A stretch of 64,000 bases of DNA from contig CM064426.1 in assembly GCA_032690845.1 (NCBI GenBank), forward strand, positions 61,728,631 to 61,792,630, given 5' to 3'. Position 1 is the stretch's first letter; every line of letters begins with the position of its first letter. This stretch comes from Eleusine coracana subsp. coracana. Its lineage: Eukaryota > Streptophyta > Magnoliopsida > Poales > Poaceae. Shown piece after piece: positions 22,437 through 33,022 of the stretch. Below the pieces are notes generated by a model. The model was given only the letters and a program-made list of their open reading frames with translations. It searched no databases and was not told the origin of the DNA. Position numbers and translations under genes: made by a program.

Positions 22437-24396
22437 TGTAAGGATCATGACCATTGAGGTCACCCCAAGGTATGTTGTTTTGGTGATGAATGACAAGCAT
22501 GAAATGTGACTAATATCTACATGAGTGTTGTCTATGTAGGAATCATCTCTACTCTATTGCAAATCATATGGATGATGGTGTCCTTGGCGATTGATGACAA
22601 TGACCGCAAGCATGGAGGCTTGTGAACTTGATGGAGTCCAAGGGTTGACGGAGATGGATCAAAGCGGAGAACAAGCTATGGTGCAAGTGTTTGGTACACT
22701 TGAGTAGTTGTTACGGCTTTGAGTCCATAGGAAAAACTGGACTATTAAGGGGGTGTAGGTCATTCTCTTAGGTCATGTCTAGTCGGTGATGTGCAAGGTT
22801 GCTCGGTGAAATCATAGGCACTAGGTGATAGTGGAGAAGCCAAGGAGCTGTTCGGAGAAGCCGGGAAACCAACTCAAGCGAGGATGACGAGTTTCAACTT
22901 CTGGACATAGAGACAGGATAGATGGGTTAGTGGAGACCGGACTATACAATCACTATGTGGAGATTGTCTGGGACTTAGTGCGAAGGAGCAGGAGTATGTC
23001 AACAAGTAAGTCTATATAGATCGGACGGTCCGGTCTACTGACCGGACGGTCCGGTCAGTACAGGTGCAGGGGCGATAGAAGAGGTGCATTTTGCGGAGCC
23101 TCCTAGACTGAAGAGAGAAAGTGGACCAGACGGTCCGGTCCAGTTCAGTGACCAGACAGTCCGGTCACTACAGGAGGAAGCAGCGGACATAGAGCAACGG
23201 CTCTAGAGGAGCCGTCCGGTGGAGACCAGACTGTCCGGTCTGGACAGTAACCGGATTGTCTGGTCAGTACGTCCAGAGTGGCTGTTTCGTGGAGCAACGA
23301 CTAGTTTGAGCTTGGGAGCCTATATAACTTTGTTGCTGGGGTCTTAGAGACCACTCTTAGCCAGTGGAATACCTGAGAGCATTTGGTAAGGTCCAAGAGG
23401 ATAGGAGGAGAGCACTAGGAGAGGATATTGGATATCTTGAGAGTGCTAGTGAGAGTAACAAGGAGCTACCTTGCACATCTAAGGTTAGGGTGTCCTTGAG
23501 GGTGTGATCTAGGTTGTTACTCTTTGTCTATGGTGAGACCTAGACCGGTTAGGTGTCGGTGATCAAGCCTATCATGATTGGTTGTGAAGGCCGTCACAAG
23601 TTTGTACACGGTTTGAGCCCGCCGTTGGAAAGGGCATCAATAGTGAGCACCTGTGCCGGCTCGGGGAGTATGGCAAGTTCTCAAGGGAGGTGAGCTTGTG
23701 CTTTGTGCAGCGGTGACGCACACCGTGTCTTCACTCGAGGAGTGATTGCGGGCTCGTGGGTGAGAACTCCACTTGGTGGTGGGAGGGACTGGGACTCTGG
23801 CAAGAGTGGTCCAACGAGGAGTAGGGGAAGGAACCATCCTTCTGAGACCTCGGGAAAAATCATGAGCCATCTCTTACTCTACTCCTTACTTTGATGCATT
23901 ACCTTCCGCATTTACATACTGTGCTATTAATGCTTGTGTGCTTATCTTGTTCTAGTTGACTACCTTGTAGAATTGCATGAATAGGCTTCTTTACTTGCTA
24001 GTAGTGCTTAGCCTTCATACTTGATCACTAGCATGTCTAGGAGTTGCTTGGCTTGATTGATCACCCTAGTATGTATTGTGCTACTCATGCATGTATGCTT
24101 TCTATATGCTTGTTGATCTAGTAGCTTTGCTTGAGTAGAACTCCTTGCTAGCTAGTTGTTTGTTTTCACGTATCTTTGGTAACTAGCTTGCATAGGAGTT
24201 GTATTGACTTGAGTGATCCACTAGTATGCCTAGGTTGTTGTTCCTTTCATAGGGCTTTTATCTTGCTAGTGTGATCACCACTAGAATTGCTATAGGAGTT
24301 GATTGAGTGTTCAGTTTTAGTAATTGGCGAATTTGATACATAGTGCGAGTTCCTGATTCACCCCCCCCCCCCCCTCTCGGTCACTCGGTCCTTTCA
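22437..24396 (+). repeat. Element D 5' LTR
   Basis: About 1960 bp. TATA box TATATAA at 23321-23327. Directly upstream, 23018-23270 holds at least six copies of a motif near GACCGGACGGTCCGGTC, several imperfectly palindromic. A run of 14 C lies at 24361-24374, near the 3' end. Confidence 0.95.
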
Positions 24397-24398
24397 AG

Positions 24399-24410
24399 TG
24401 GTATCGGAGC
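24399..24410 (+). promoter_or_regulatory. Element D primer-binding site (initiator Met tRNA)
   Basis: TGGTATCGGAGC two bases after the LTR. It differs by one base from the common TGGTATCAGAGC complementary to plant initiator Met tRNA. Confidence 0.9.
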
Positions 24411-24464
24411 CAAGTGTTCAACATAAGGCTTCACCGCCTTGAGTAGTGAGCGTATTGAGTTGGG

Positions 24465-25865
24465 ATGTCATCCCATTCGGGGCCGAGTTATGGCTCATGG
24501 AAGGATCGCTTTAAAAGCTACCTAAATGCCATGATTCCGGATGCTAGTAGTTCTATTGTTCAGGAGTTCTTTGCTTTTCATGCTAATGATAATGAGGACT
24601 TACTTGACTCTTTTATTCGCTTGCGAGGTATTGTGGACAGGATTGGGGCAACTTATTTTGAGCTTCCCAAGATCGTGATTATGGAGAAGATCCTCTCCTT
24701 GCTTTCGAGTAGCAAGCTCTTCTACATCACTCTTGACCTTCTCATGGAGAAGGGTCTCTCCGTTGAGGACGTGATTGAGCTACTCTTCAAGGAAGAGGAG
24801 ATCACCATAAGCATGGTGTGGAAAAAGACATCCAAGACACACCATGAAGCATCCTCAAGCAAAGGGAAAGAAGTAGCTTCATGCTCAAACTTCTTTGATC
24901 CCTTCACAAGATTGACTTACAACGACCTCTATAACCCCTTCGAGGCAAGACACTCATCGGGTGCTTCGTCAAGCTCTACCTCAAGTGTCATTCCTAGTAC
25001 TACTCCAAGCACATTGGGTGGACCAAGCATTGGCGTAGGGGGAGCACCAACAACAATGCTCGCTCGATCATTTGAGATGATCAATCTTGCGGCTTCGGCT
25101 CCGGCGCCTCCACCTCCTCCACCTCCTCCACCACAAAATCATCTTTGGCATCTTCGTCGAGCTCACCAACAGGATCTTCTCTTTGAACTCAGTGAATTCG
25201 TGAGAAATCCTAATGTTGACCTTTTTGAGAATCTATTGAGCATATATGATCTTGTGTGTAGGATTAATGCTTTCAGGGGATTTCGGAGGATCGCACCGCA
25301 TGAAGTGATTGAGAAGCTCCTCCAACAAATCACAACTCCTGAGAGGGGTTTCTTACTTGAGGAGGTAGTCAACAGGAGACAAGAGCTCTCAATTGAGAGA
25401 GCAATGGAGATGATACTTGTGCTCCATTCACAAGTGGGACATGTGCTTGAGCACATCACTGGACTCTATGATCCTCCCCATTACTCCATCAACCTTGACA
25501 ATGTGTACATGGGGGATGATCATGGACATTGGAGGTATCATGCACCGCACTATCCCATTAGAAGGAGACTATTGGATGGGATTGCGAGAATCCCTATCTA
25601 TGAGGATGGTCTTATTGCTCGACACTATGAGGTTAGTACTAGTCAATCATGTAATGCTTTGGATACTAACCCTTCTTCCTCTAGTGCTTGTCTTATGGCT
25701 ACCACTTGGGTTAACTACAAGAGTGGAGGTACCCATTGGATTCTTGATAATGGGTGCACTCAACACATGATCGAGAAGTCAACCATGTTCATCGATATTG
25801 ATGAAGACGAAGATAGTGAGAAGGTGACTTCTCACTATCTTCGTCTTCATCAAAGGGGAGAGTGA
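24465..25865 (+). pseudogene. Element D gag and start of protease
   Basis: A 466-codon open frame begins 68 bases after the LTR. Residues about 20-125 resemble a copia gag, with S-F-I-R-L-R-G-I-V-D-R and a later basic, serine-rich tail. A proline run follows at about residue 213. Residues 235-330 look like a second, diverged copy of the same helical module, with L-L-S-I-Y-D-L-V-C-R-I and R-R-Q-E-L. I see no CCHC zinc knuckle, which copia gag proteins usually have. The protease active site is D-N-G-C-T-Q-H-M at about residue 428; copia elements normally have D-S-G. The frame then runs into the inverted repeat at 25798-25853 and stops. Confidence 0.75.
25798..25853 (+). repeat. Perfect 26-bp inverted repeat with 4-base loop
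   Basis: Arms 25798-25823 and 25828-25853 are exact reverse complements around GTGA. The right arm takes the place of coding sequence just after the protease active site and brings in a stop, so it arose by an event in this copy and is not a family feature. Confidence 0.95.
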
Positions 25866-27586
25866 GAGGCTCAAGCAAGGTGGCCATTACATAAGACCTC
25901 CATCTCTCCAAGGTCTTTCTTGTGGAAACCCTCAACTTCAACCTTCTATCCATTGGTCAGTTATGTGACATGGGATTCAAATGCACATTTGATGAGGATG
26001 GAGCAATCATTGAGAATGCCAATAAAGGGCTAGTGTTTCATGGAGTGAGGCATTAAAACTTGTATGTCATGGATTTCAAATCTAGCAACATGCCTCCAAG
26101 TACTTGTCTCTTCACAAAATCAACCAAGGGATGGTTGTGGCATAGAAGACTAGCACATATTGGGATGAGTCAGCTCAGGAAAGTGGTTAAGAGAAATATA
26201 GTTGAAGGAATCAAGGATGTGACCTTTGAGAAGGACAAGTTGTGTAGTGCTTGTTAGGCGGGAAAGCAAGTTGCCTCTTCTCACCCCCACCAAGTCCTTC
26301 ATGTCTACATCTCGACCCCTAGAGCTCTTGCACATGGACTTGTTTGGGCCAACACATTACAAGAGCCTGGGAGGCAATCTATATTGCTTGGTGATTGTTT
26401 ATGACTTCACAAAATACACTTGGACCTTCTTTCTTGGGGACAAATCTCAAGCTAGTGACATCTTTAGAAAGTTTGCAAGAAGAGCAAAGAATGAATTCAA
26501 AGCTAACATTATGAAGATAAGGAGTGACAATGGGACTGAGTTCAAGAACACCATTGTGGAGGAGTATTGTGACAAGAAAGGGATCAAGCATGAGTTCTCC
26601 ACTACTTATACTCCCGAGCAGAATGGAGTAGTGGAGAGGAAGAACAAAACACTCATCACTCTTTCTCGTGCTATGCTAGATGAGTATGGGACTCATGAGA
26701 GGTTTTGGGCTGAGGCAATCAACACGGTTTGCTACATTTCCAACCATGTGTATCTTCATCGACTGTTGAAGACGACTCCATATGAGCTATTGGTTGGACG
26801 GAAACCGAATGTTTTCTATTTTTGGGTATTTGGCTGCACTTGCTTCATACTCAAGAAGAGAAGGAAGCCCGGGAAATTTAAGAGTAGGACGGATAAAGGG
26901 ATACTTGTTGGATACTCTGGAACTTCTAAAGCATATCGGGTCTACAACTCAGCCACATGATGTGTAGAGGAAACCTATGATGTGAAATTTGATGAGTCAA
27001 ATGGTTCTCAAAAGGGAGATGAATTTCATGAGGTGCATATTGAGGATGAGCCTATGAGGGAAGCATTGAGGAGAATGCCCATGGGCGATGTTTTACCCCA
27101 CGAGGTTATCGATGAAGATAGTGGTGAACCCTCTACCCCACCACCTCAAGCAACCACTTCCTCTGAGGTGCAAGAACCAAATGAGGATACCACCGACACA
27201 CCCTTTAGCTCTTCCCAAAATTCCTTGAGAGTCCATCCACCAAATAAGGAGGAAACCCGAGTGAGAAGTAACCCGAGTGGAAGCTACCTCACCAAGTTCC
27301 TCAAATGAAGTATCCCCATCAAATTCAAGATCCAAGTCCAAAGCTAGAGAGCCTATGAGAGATTCACCCACCTCCCTAAGAATCCAAGACACTCATATTT
27401 CAAGAAAGCAAGCCATCCATGATGCCCAAGATACCTCACCTAGATCTCCTCCCACTCAACAAGAACATCATCCTAGACCCAAAGCCATAATGAAGGATCA
27501 TTCACATGACTTGATCATCGGGAGTTCATCTCAAGGAGTGAGGACAAGGAGAAATCAATACAAGCCCAACTATGTGAATGAAGATG
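25866..27586 (+). pseudogene. Element D protease remainder and integrase, decayed
   Basis: Covers the rest of the protease region, the gag-pre-integrase zinc-binding part (W-H-R-R-L-A-H then C-S-A-C, ending 26254) and the integrase core. The core motifs are all visible: Asp in H-M-D-L-F-G-P, Asp in R-S-D-N-G-T-E-F and Glu in G-V-V-E-R-K-N. Lesions are a TAG after C-S-A-C (26255-26257), an extra C near 26285, a TGA at 26958-26960 and a frame change near 27280-27308. Integrase would insert the cDNA; this copy cannot make it as one chain. A low-complexity linker (27100-27586) leads to RT, and the E' solo LTR is inserted at its end. Confidence 0.85.
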
Positions 27587-27591
27587 ATGAG

Positions 27592-28513
27592 TGATGAGGA
27601 CATCACTCCTAAGGATACATGCAACACTCCTCCAATTCTGAACTTGCAAGGTCCAATGACTAGAGCTTGTGCACGACGACTAAATTTAGAGGTGAGCTCG
27701 TTCCTACGTTCTTCATTATATGTCACTATTGAGAATGGTTTGCCACCTAATGATTATATTGTAATTAGGAACCATGGAGAGGACCAGGAGATCATGGGAG
27801 AAGGACTTGGAGATGTGGCGGACCAGCAAGGACGTGGAAGCCAAGGTGGAGGCCCAACCAAAACTGACTTTGAGTCTGTTTCAGGGCTCATAATCTATCT
27901 GCACTAAAACGGATGCCCAGTACACATACGGACTTGGATTTGGACGTTCTACATATGCACGGAAAGATAATAAGAATACCTTTCCAATGCCGCCGGTCTC
28001 ATATCAAAATTCATCCTGAGTCATCGGGAATCGTCAAAACAAGAGATGGTCCAGAATTTGTTTCGGTGCTGCGTCGCCTATTTTTGGCCTTTGGGCTTTG
28101 TATCTAGTTTGGCCCAATTAGGGGCGTGTCCGGAGGGTCTTGCACCACCCTAGGATCTTCATATACAGCCGTCACTGCACTATTAGGGTTCGGGTTTTGC
28201 TTAGATTATTCTATTTATAACAGTTTCGCCGTCATCACGGTTTGTGAGACCCCAACTTCGTGAGATTCATAATACATCTGCAATTGTGTTGCATTCTTCT
28301 TTGTTCTTGCTTGTGTTCTTGATTCGCAGGCAGGGATTAGTCTTCTCGGCGAGGTCAATCATTTGAGGTTGGTTGATAACCAGAGGAGACATCATGTTGC
28401 GATTGCGGGGTTTAGAATGTGTTGTTCTGAAGCTGGATCGATTTGTGTGTCGCCTCCGACCAAATCAATGTATCCAAAATCTTTCAGAAGATCGGGAACC
28501 CTTGTCCACATCA
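27592..28513 (+). repeat. E': solo LTR of the element E family inside D
   Basis: Begins TGATGAGGACATCACTCC and ends CTTGTCCACATCA like the two LTRs of E, but is more diverged (922 bp). A perfect 5-bp target duplication, ATGAG, flanks it at 27587-27591 and 28514-28518, and the D coding sequence resumes on the other side. A full element inserted and then lost its body by recombination between its LTRs. Confidence 0.95.
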
Positions 28514-30099
28514 ATGAGGAGGTGAATGTTGCTATTGAGAACTTCTCTTTTGTCTCCATGATTGAGCCTACAACAATTGAAGAAGCAATGAATGATCACA
28601 AGTGGGTTATTGCCATGCAAGAAGAATTGAACAATTTCGAAAGGTGCAAAGTTTGGAAGTTGGTTGAAAGACCCAAGAATCATAATATGGTTGGCACCAA
28701 GAGGGTCTTCAAGAACAAACAAGATGAGAAAGGAGCCATTGTCAAGAACAAGGCTCGCCTAGTGGCAAAAGGATATTCTCAAGTAGCGGGCATTGACTTT
28801 GAAGAAACATTTGCTCCCATGGCTCGTCTTGAGGCAATTTGGATCTTGCTTGCTTATGCTTCACACAATGATTTCAAGCTCTATCAAATGGATGTGAAGA
28901 GTGCCTTCTTGAATGGGGAGATCAATGAGAAAGTCTATGTGGAACAACCTCCGGGGTTTGAGGACCCCAAGCGTCCTAGACAAGTGTACAAGTTGAAGAA
29001 AGCTCTCTATGGCCTCAAGCAAGCTCCAAGGGCATGGTATGAACACTTGAGAAACTTCCTACTCAAGAATGGATTCACCATTGGAAGCATTGATAGCACC
29101 TTGTTCACAAGGCATGTTGGGAAGGATCTCTTTGTGTGCCAAATCTATGTGGATGATATCATATATGGGTTAACTAATGAGAAGTTCAATGAGGAGTTCT
29201 GGGAAATGATGGCAAGGGAATTTCAAATGTCTATGATTAGAGAACTTCATGTGTTCTTTGGCTTTCAAGTGAAACAATTGAGGGAAGGGAACTTCATCTA
29301 CCAAGAAAAGTACACCAAGGATCTTCTCAAAAGATTCAACATGGAAAATAGCAAGCCTTTGCGCACTCCTATGGCAACTAGCAAACCCTTGGACATGGAT
29401 GAGAAGGGAAAACCCATGAACCCTAATCTCTATAGGTCTATGATTGGCTCCTTGCTCTATCTCACCGCTTCAAGACCAGACATCATGTTTAGTGTATGCT
29501 TGTTTGCACGCTATCAAGCAAATCCAAAGGAATCTCACTTGAAGGCAGTGAAGAGAATTCTTAGATACCTCAAGTACACACCTACTATAGGGTTATGGTA
29601 CCCTAGAGGAACAAGCTTTGAGCTACTTGGTTATTCGGATTTGGACTTCGCGGGATGCAAAGTGAATAGAAAGAGCACATAGGGAGGTTGCCAATTCCTT
29701 GGAAGAGCTCTTGTCTCTTGGAGTTCGAAGAAGCAAAACTCGGTGTCTCTATCTACAACTGAGGTGGAGTATATGGCAGCAGGAGCATGTTGTGCTCAAC
29801 TTCTCTACGTGAGGCAAACCCTCTCGGACTATGGTCTCAACTTCACTCAAATGCCACTCTATTGTGATAGTGAAGCGGCAATCAAGATGGCTCTTAAAAC
29901 TGGAGATCATGGTCATGCAAAACAGATTCAAGTGAAGTACCACTTCATTCGTGATCATGTTGAGAAGAAGGACATTGACTTGGTGCATGTGCGTACTCAT
30001 GAACAATTGGCGGATATCTTCACCAAGCCACTTGATGAGAAGACCTTCAACAAGCTAAGGGGAGAACTCAATGTTCTCAATGTCTCCAACTTCACTTGA
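28514..30099 (+). pseudogene. Element D reverse transcriptase and RNase H
   Basis: Copia RT from about residue 10 of this piece (E-A-M-N-D-H-K-W, Q-M-D-V-K-S-A-F-L-N-G), catalytic Y-V-D-D at about 29148-29159, then the thumb (R-P-D-I-M-F-S-V-C) and RNase H with T-E-V-E-Y-M-A and Y-C-D-S-E-A-A, ending at the natural stop 30097-30099. RT and RNase H would copy element RNA into DNA in the particle. Frame is kept throughout except for one TAG at 29680-29682, between the two domains. An apparent start at 28363 lies inside the E' LTR and is not used. No env-like frame follows. Confidence 0.9.
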
Positions 30100-30584
30100 G
30101 TAACCCTAAAGCTTGTCCCTTGTACATTTGTATAGTTTTGCTTGTTTGTGTCTTTGTTTTGTGCTTGTTTCTCTTCTCTTTGTAGGTCAACTTCGGACCT
30201 CCTTGAGATAGCAATGGACATGAGTTAAGCTTAGGAAGGTGGTTCATGGTGCACCCAAGGCTTTGAAGAATGATCCATTGTGAGTAAGCTCGAGAAGGGA
30301 ACAACTCGTCGTTGGCATTTTGGTTTGTAGCGGTTCTCTCTCTTTCTTTTAGCATCGCATCATGCATTTCTATACTTGTTGCATTTGCATTTGCACTCTT
30401 TGCATTCATGCATTCTTGCATCGTGATACTTTACATACTTCCAAGCATGTTTCTACGGGGAGTTGCTTATTTACAATGTAAGTACATGACCCTCTAGATG
30501 ATCACATAGTGATCTTTGTGCTTCATGCCCATTGAGTCATGTTCGACCGAGCTCCGAGGTTAAATTACTCACGCGGCTCAAAGA
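30100..30584 (+). other. Element D 3' untranslated region, first part
   Basis: About 485 bases after the pol stop, T-rich, with no reading frame or motif of note. Element E is inserted at its end. Confidence 0.7.
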
Positions 30585-30589
30585 CAAGA

Positions 30590-31513
30590 TGATGAGGACA
30601 TCACTCCTATGGATACACACAACACTCCTCCAAATCTGGACTTGCAAGGTCCAATGACTAGAGCTCGTACACGACAACTAAATTTAGAGGTGAGCTCGTT
30701 CCTACGTTCTTTGCTATATGTTACTTTTGAGAATGGTTTGCTACCTAATGATTATTTTATGATTAGAAACCATGGAGAGGACCAGGAGATGATGGGAGAA
30801 GGATTTGGAAACGTGGAGGGCCAGCAAGGGCTTGGAAGCCAAAGTGGAGGCCCAATCAAAACCGACTTCGAGTCTGTTTCGGGGCCCAGGACCAGTCTGT
30901 ACTAAAACGGTCGCCCAGGACGCATACGGACTCGGATTTGGACGTTCTACATATGCACGGAAAGATAAGGAGAAGACCTTTCCAATGCCGCCGGCCTCAT
31001 GTCAAAATTCATCCGGAGTCATCGGGAATCGTCAAAACAAGAGAGAGTCCAGAATCTGTGTCGGTGCTGCGTCGCTTATTTTTTGTCTTTGGGCCTTGTA
31101 TCTAGTTGAGCCCAATTCGGGGCGCGTCCAGAGGGTCTTGCACGACCCTAGGGTCTTTATATACAGCCACCGCCGCACCATTAGGGTTCGGGTTTTGCTT
31201 AGATCAATTCTGTTCATAAACAGTTTCGCCGTTCATCGGTTTGTGAGACGCCAACTTCGAGAGTTTAATCATACATCTGCAATTGTGTTGCATTATTCGT
31301 TGTTCTTGCTTGTGTTCTTGATTCGCAGGCAGGGATTAGCCTTCTCGGCGAGGTCAATCGCCTTTTGGACGGTTGATAACCAGAGGAGACGTTGTGCTGC
31401 GATTGCGGGGTTTAGAACGTGCTGTTCTGAAGCCGGATCGATTTGTGTGTCGCCTCCGACCAAATCAACTTACCAAGAACCTTTCGGAAGATCGGGAACC
31501 CTTGTCCACATCA
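30590..31513 (+). repeat. Element E 5' LTR
   Basis: 924 bp, TGATGAGGAC...CCACATCA. TATA box in TTTATATACAG at about 31156-31166. The open stretches inside it (30609-30905, 30805-31521) are copies of the pol C-terminus and chance frames, not separate genes. Confidence 0.95.
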
Positions 31514-31515
31514 AG

Positions 31516-31528
31516 TGGTAATCAGAGC
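31516..31528 (+). promoter_or_regulatory. Element E primer-binding site
   Basis: TGGTAATCAGAGC two bases after the LTR: the initiator Met tRNA type, with one extra A relative to the common TGGTATCAGAGC. Confidence 0.8.
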
Positions 31529-32745
31529 TTCAGGTGCACCGTCAGGTTCATACTACCCTTTAGTTTTGTTTTCGTGTTCTTCCTATCGTCCACTGAAAAT
31601 ACCAAAAAAAAATTTTCCCCGCCCATAACCACGTGTTTAGCCTTTGCATATTTCAATTTCAGAGTCCGTAGTGTTGAGTTTGTGCCCTAGTTCTTGTTTA
31701 GTCGCTGGTTTAGTTTGTGTTTTTGTCGTCAGTAGTGTTTCCCTTGCAACCCTAGCCGCCATCCCCCTCACCATCCTCGGTTTTGTCGGCTTTGTGTGCT
31801 AGGGTTGATTGATCAACACGCCCACCCTAATCCCACCCTAAACCTACCCTCACCACCTCGGACCAATTTTCATAAATTCCACTTTCCGCTGCATCCACCT
31901 CGCCAAAAAAACTCCCAACCCGACCCTAAGCCCGACTCGGATTTCACTGAAACCACCGGGTTCTTCAAAACCGATTCCGACACCCCTTCGGTAAAACGGG
32001 CATAACTTTTCGCTCGGTTGTCCATTTTGGCTGAAATTTTTACAGGAGATTCTAGACGAAAAGTTGGGCATACCCACACTAGGCTACGCCCTGTGTGCCC
32101 TCGTCAAAAAAATTCAAAAAAAATCGGGAAGATAAAGAAAAAATTCATTCAAGTTGAAACCCGACGTTTTCTGAAACTTCAAGATTTTCTGTAGGCCACG
32201 TCCTAGCTCGGTTTGAGCTGAAATTTTTTGTGGTTTCTCCCTCTTTGCTAGTCAGTTGGAAAAAAATATCAAAAAAATAAAATCAAAAAAAAAGAAATTT
32301 GGGATTCCTACTAGTGCTCCATCTAGCCCCCTGAAATTTCTGAGTTTGGCTGTTTTACACTAAGCCCCCTGTTATCGGCTGTGTCCCTTTGTCTCCTTGT
32401 TTCTTCTTTGCTCTCACTCCTGTTCTAGGACATAGTTAGACCAGCAACTAGGGACAAGTTACTTGGGCACTTATTCAGCTTTACTATCTGTTTTTGATTT
32501 GTGTGCCACTCATATATACATATTTGGCCTTCCTAGCTCTACATACTTCTTCTGGACAGCACATAGGTTATTTGGTAACCCTTGCAATCGTGGAACACTT
32601 CTCCCTGGTATCCTTCGCTTTGTTGTTTTCAGAACTTTGTAAGAGCTTTGCAAGAAGCTTACTTTTGCTGTGTTGAGAGGCACCACTGCTTAGTAGTTTT
32701 GTAGGGATAATCTTCACTTTTTTGTTTCCTGTTTTGGTGTTTCTG
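31529..32745 (+). other. Element E leader
   Basis: About 1.2 kb of untranslated leader between PBS and gag. It is pyrimidine-rich with several A runs (31602-31612, 32107-32122, 32262-32293). No conserved frame. Confidence 0.7.
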
Positions 32746-32979
32746 ATGTCAGGAAGCGACAGGGAGGGTGCTTCACCCTCAAAATTGGATGAGTGCGTGA
32801 GCCAAAATCAGTTACAGAAGGCTTTGCAGGCGGTTCAGAGTGATTTGGCAGAAACGATCACCAGGGCCGTCACCGACGCCGTCACCAAGCTTCACCTGGG
32901 AGAAAGCATTGAGCGGTTGGATAAGAGAGTCTCTAAGTTAACCGATCAGGTTGTCGAATTGGAGACCGCTCACAAGACC

Positions 32980-33022
<43 letters not shown>

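Noticed and set aside
23637..23870. Minus-strand frames in the D LTR
   Set aside because: They lie in the transcribed leader part of the LTR, recur imperfectly in the other LTR and have no domain.
24361..24374. Poly-C run as a functional site
   Set aside because: The other D LTR has a short mixed run at this place, so it is a slippage product or sequencing uncertainty.
28363..28513. Apparent start of the D reverse transcriptase frame
   Set aside because: It lies inside the E' solo LTR; the D coding sequence resumes only after 28513.
30805..31521. 238-codon frame in the element E 5' LTR
   Set aside because: An out-of-frame reading of LTR sequence. The same frame recurs at 37682-38470 in the other LTR, where the real polyprotein uses a different frame.
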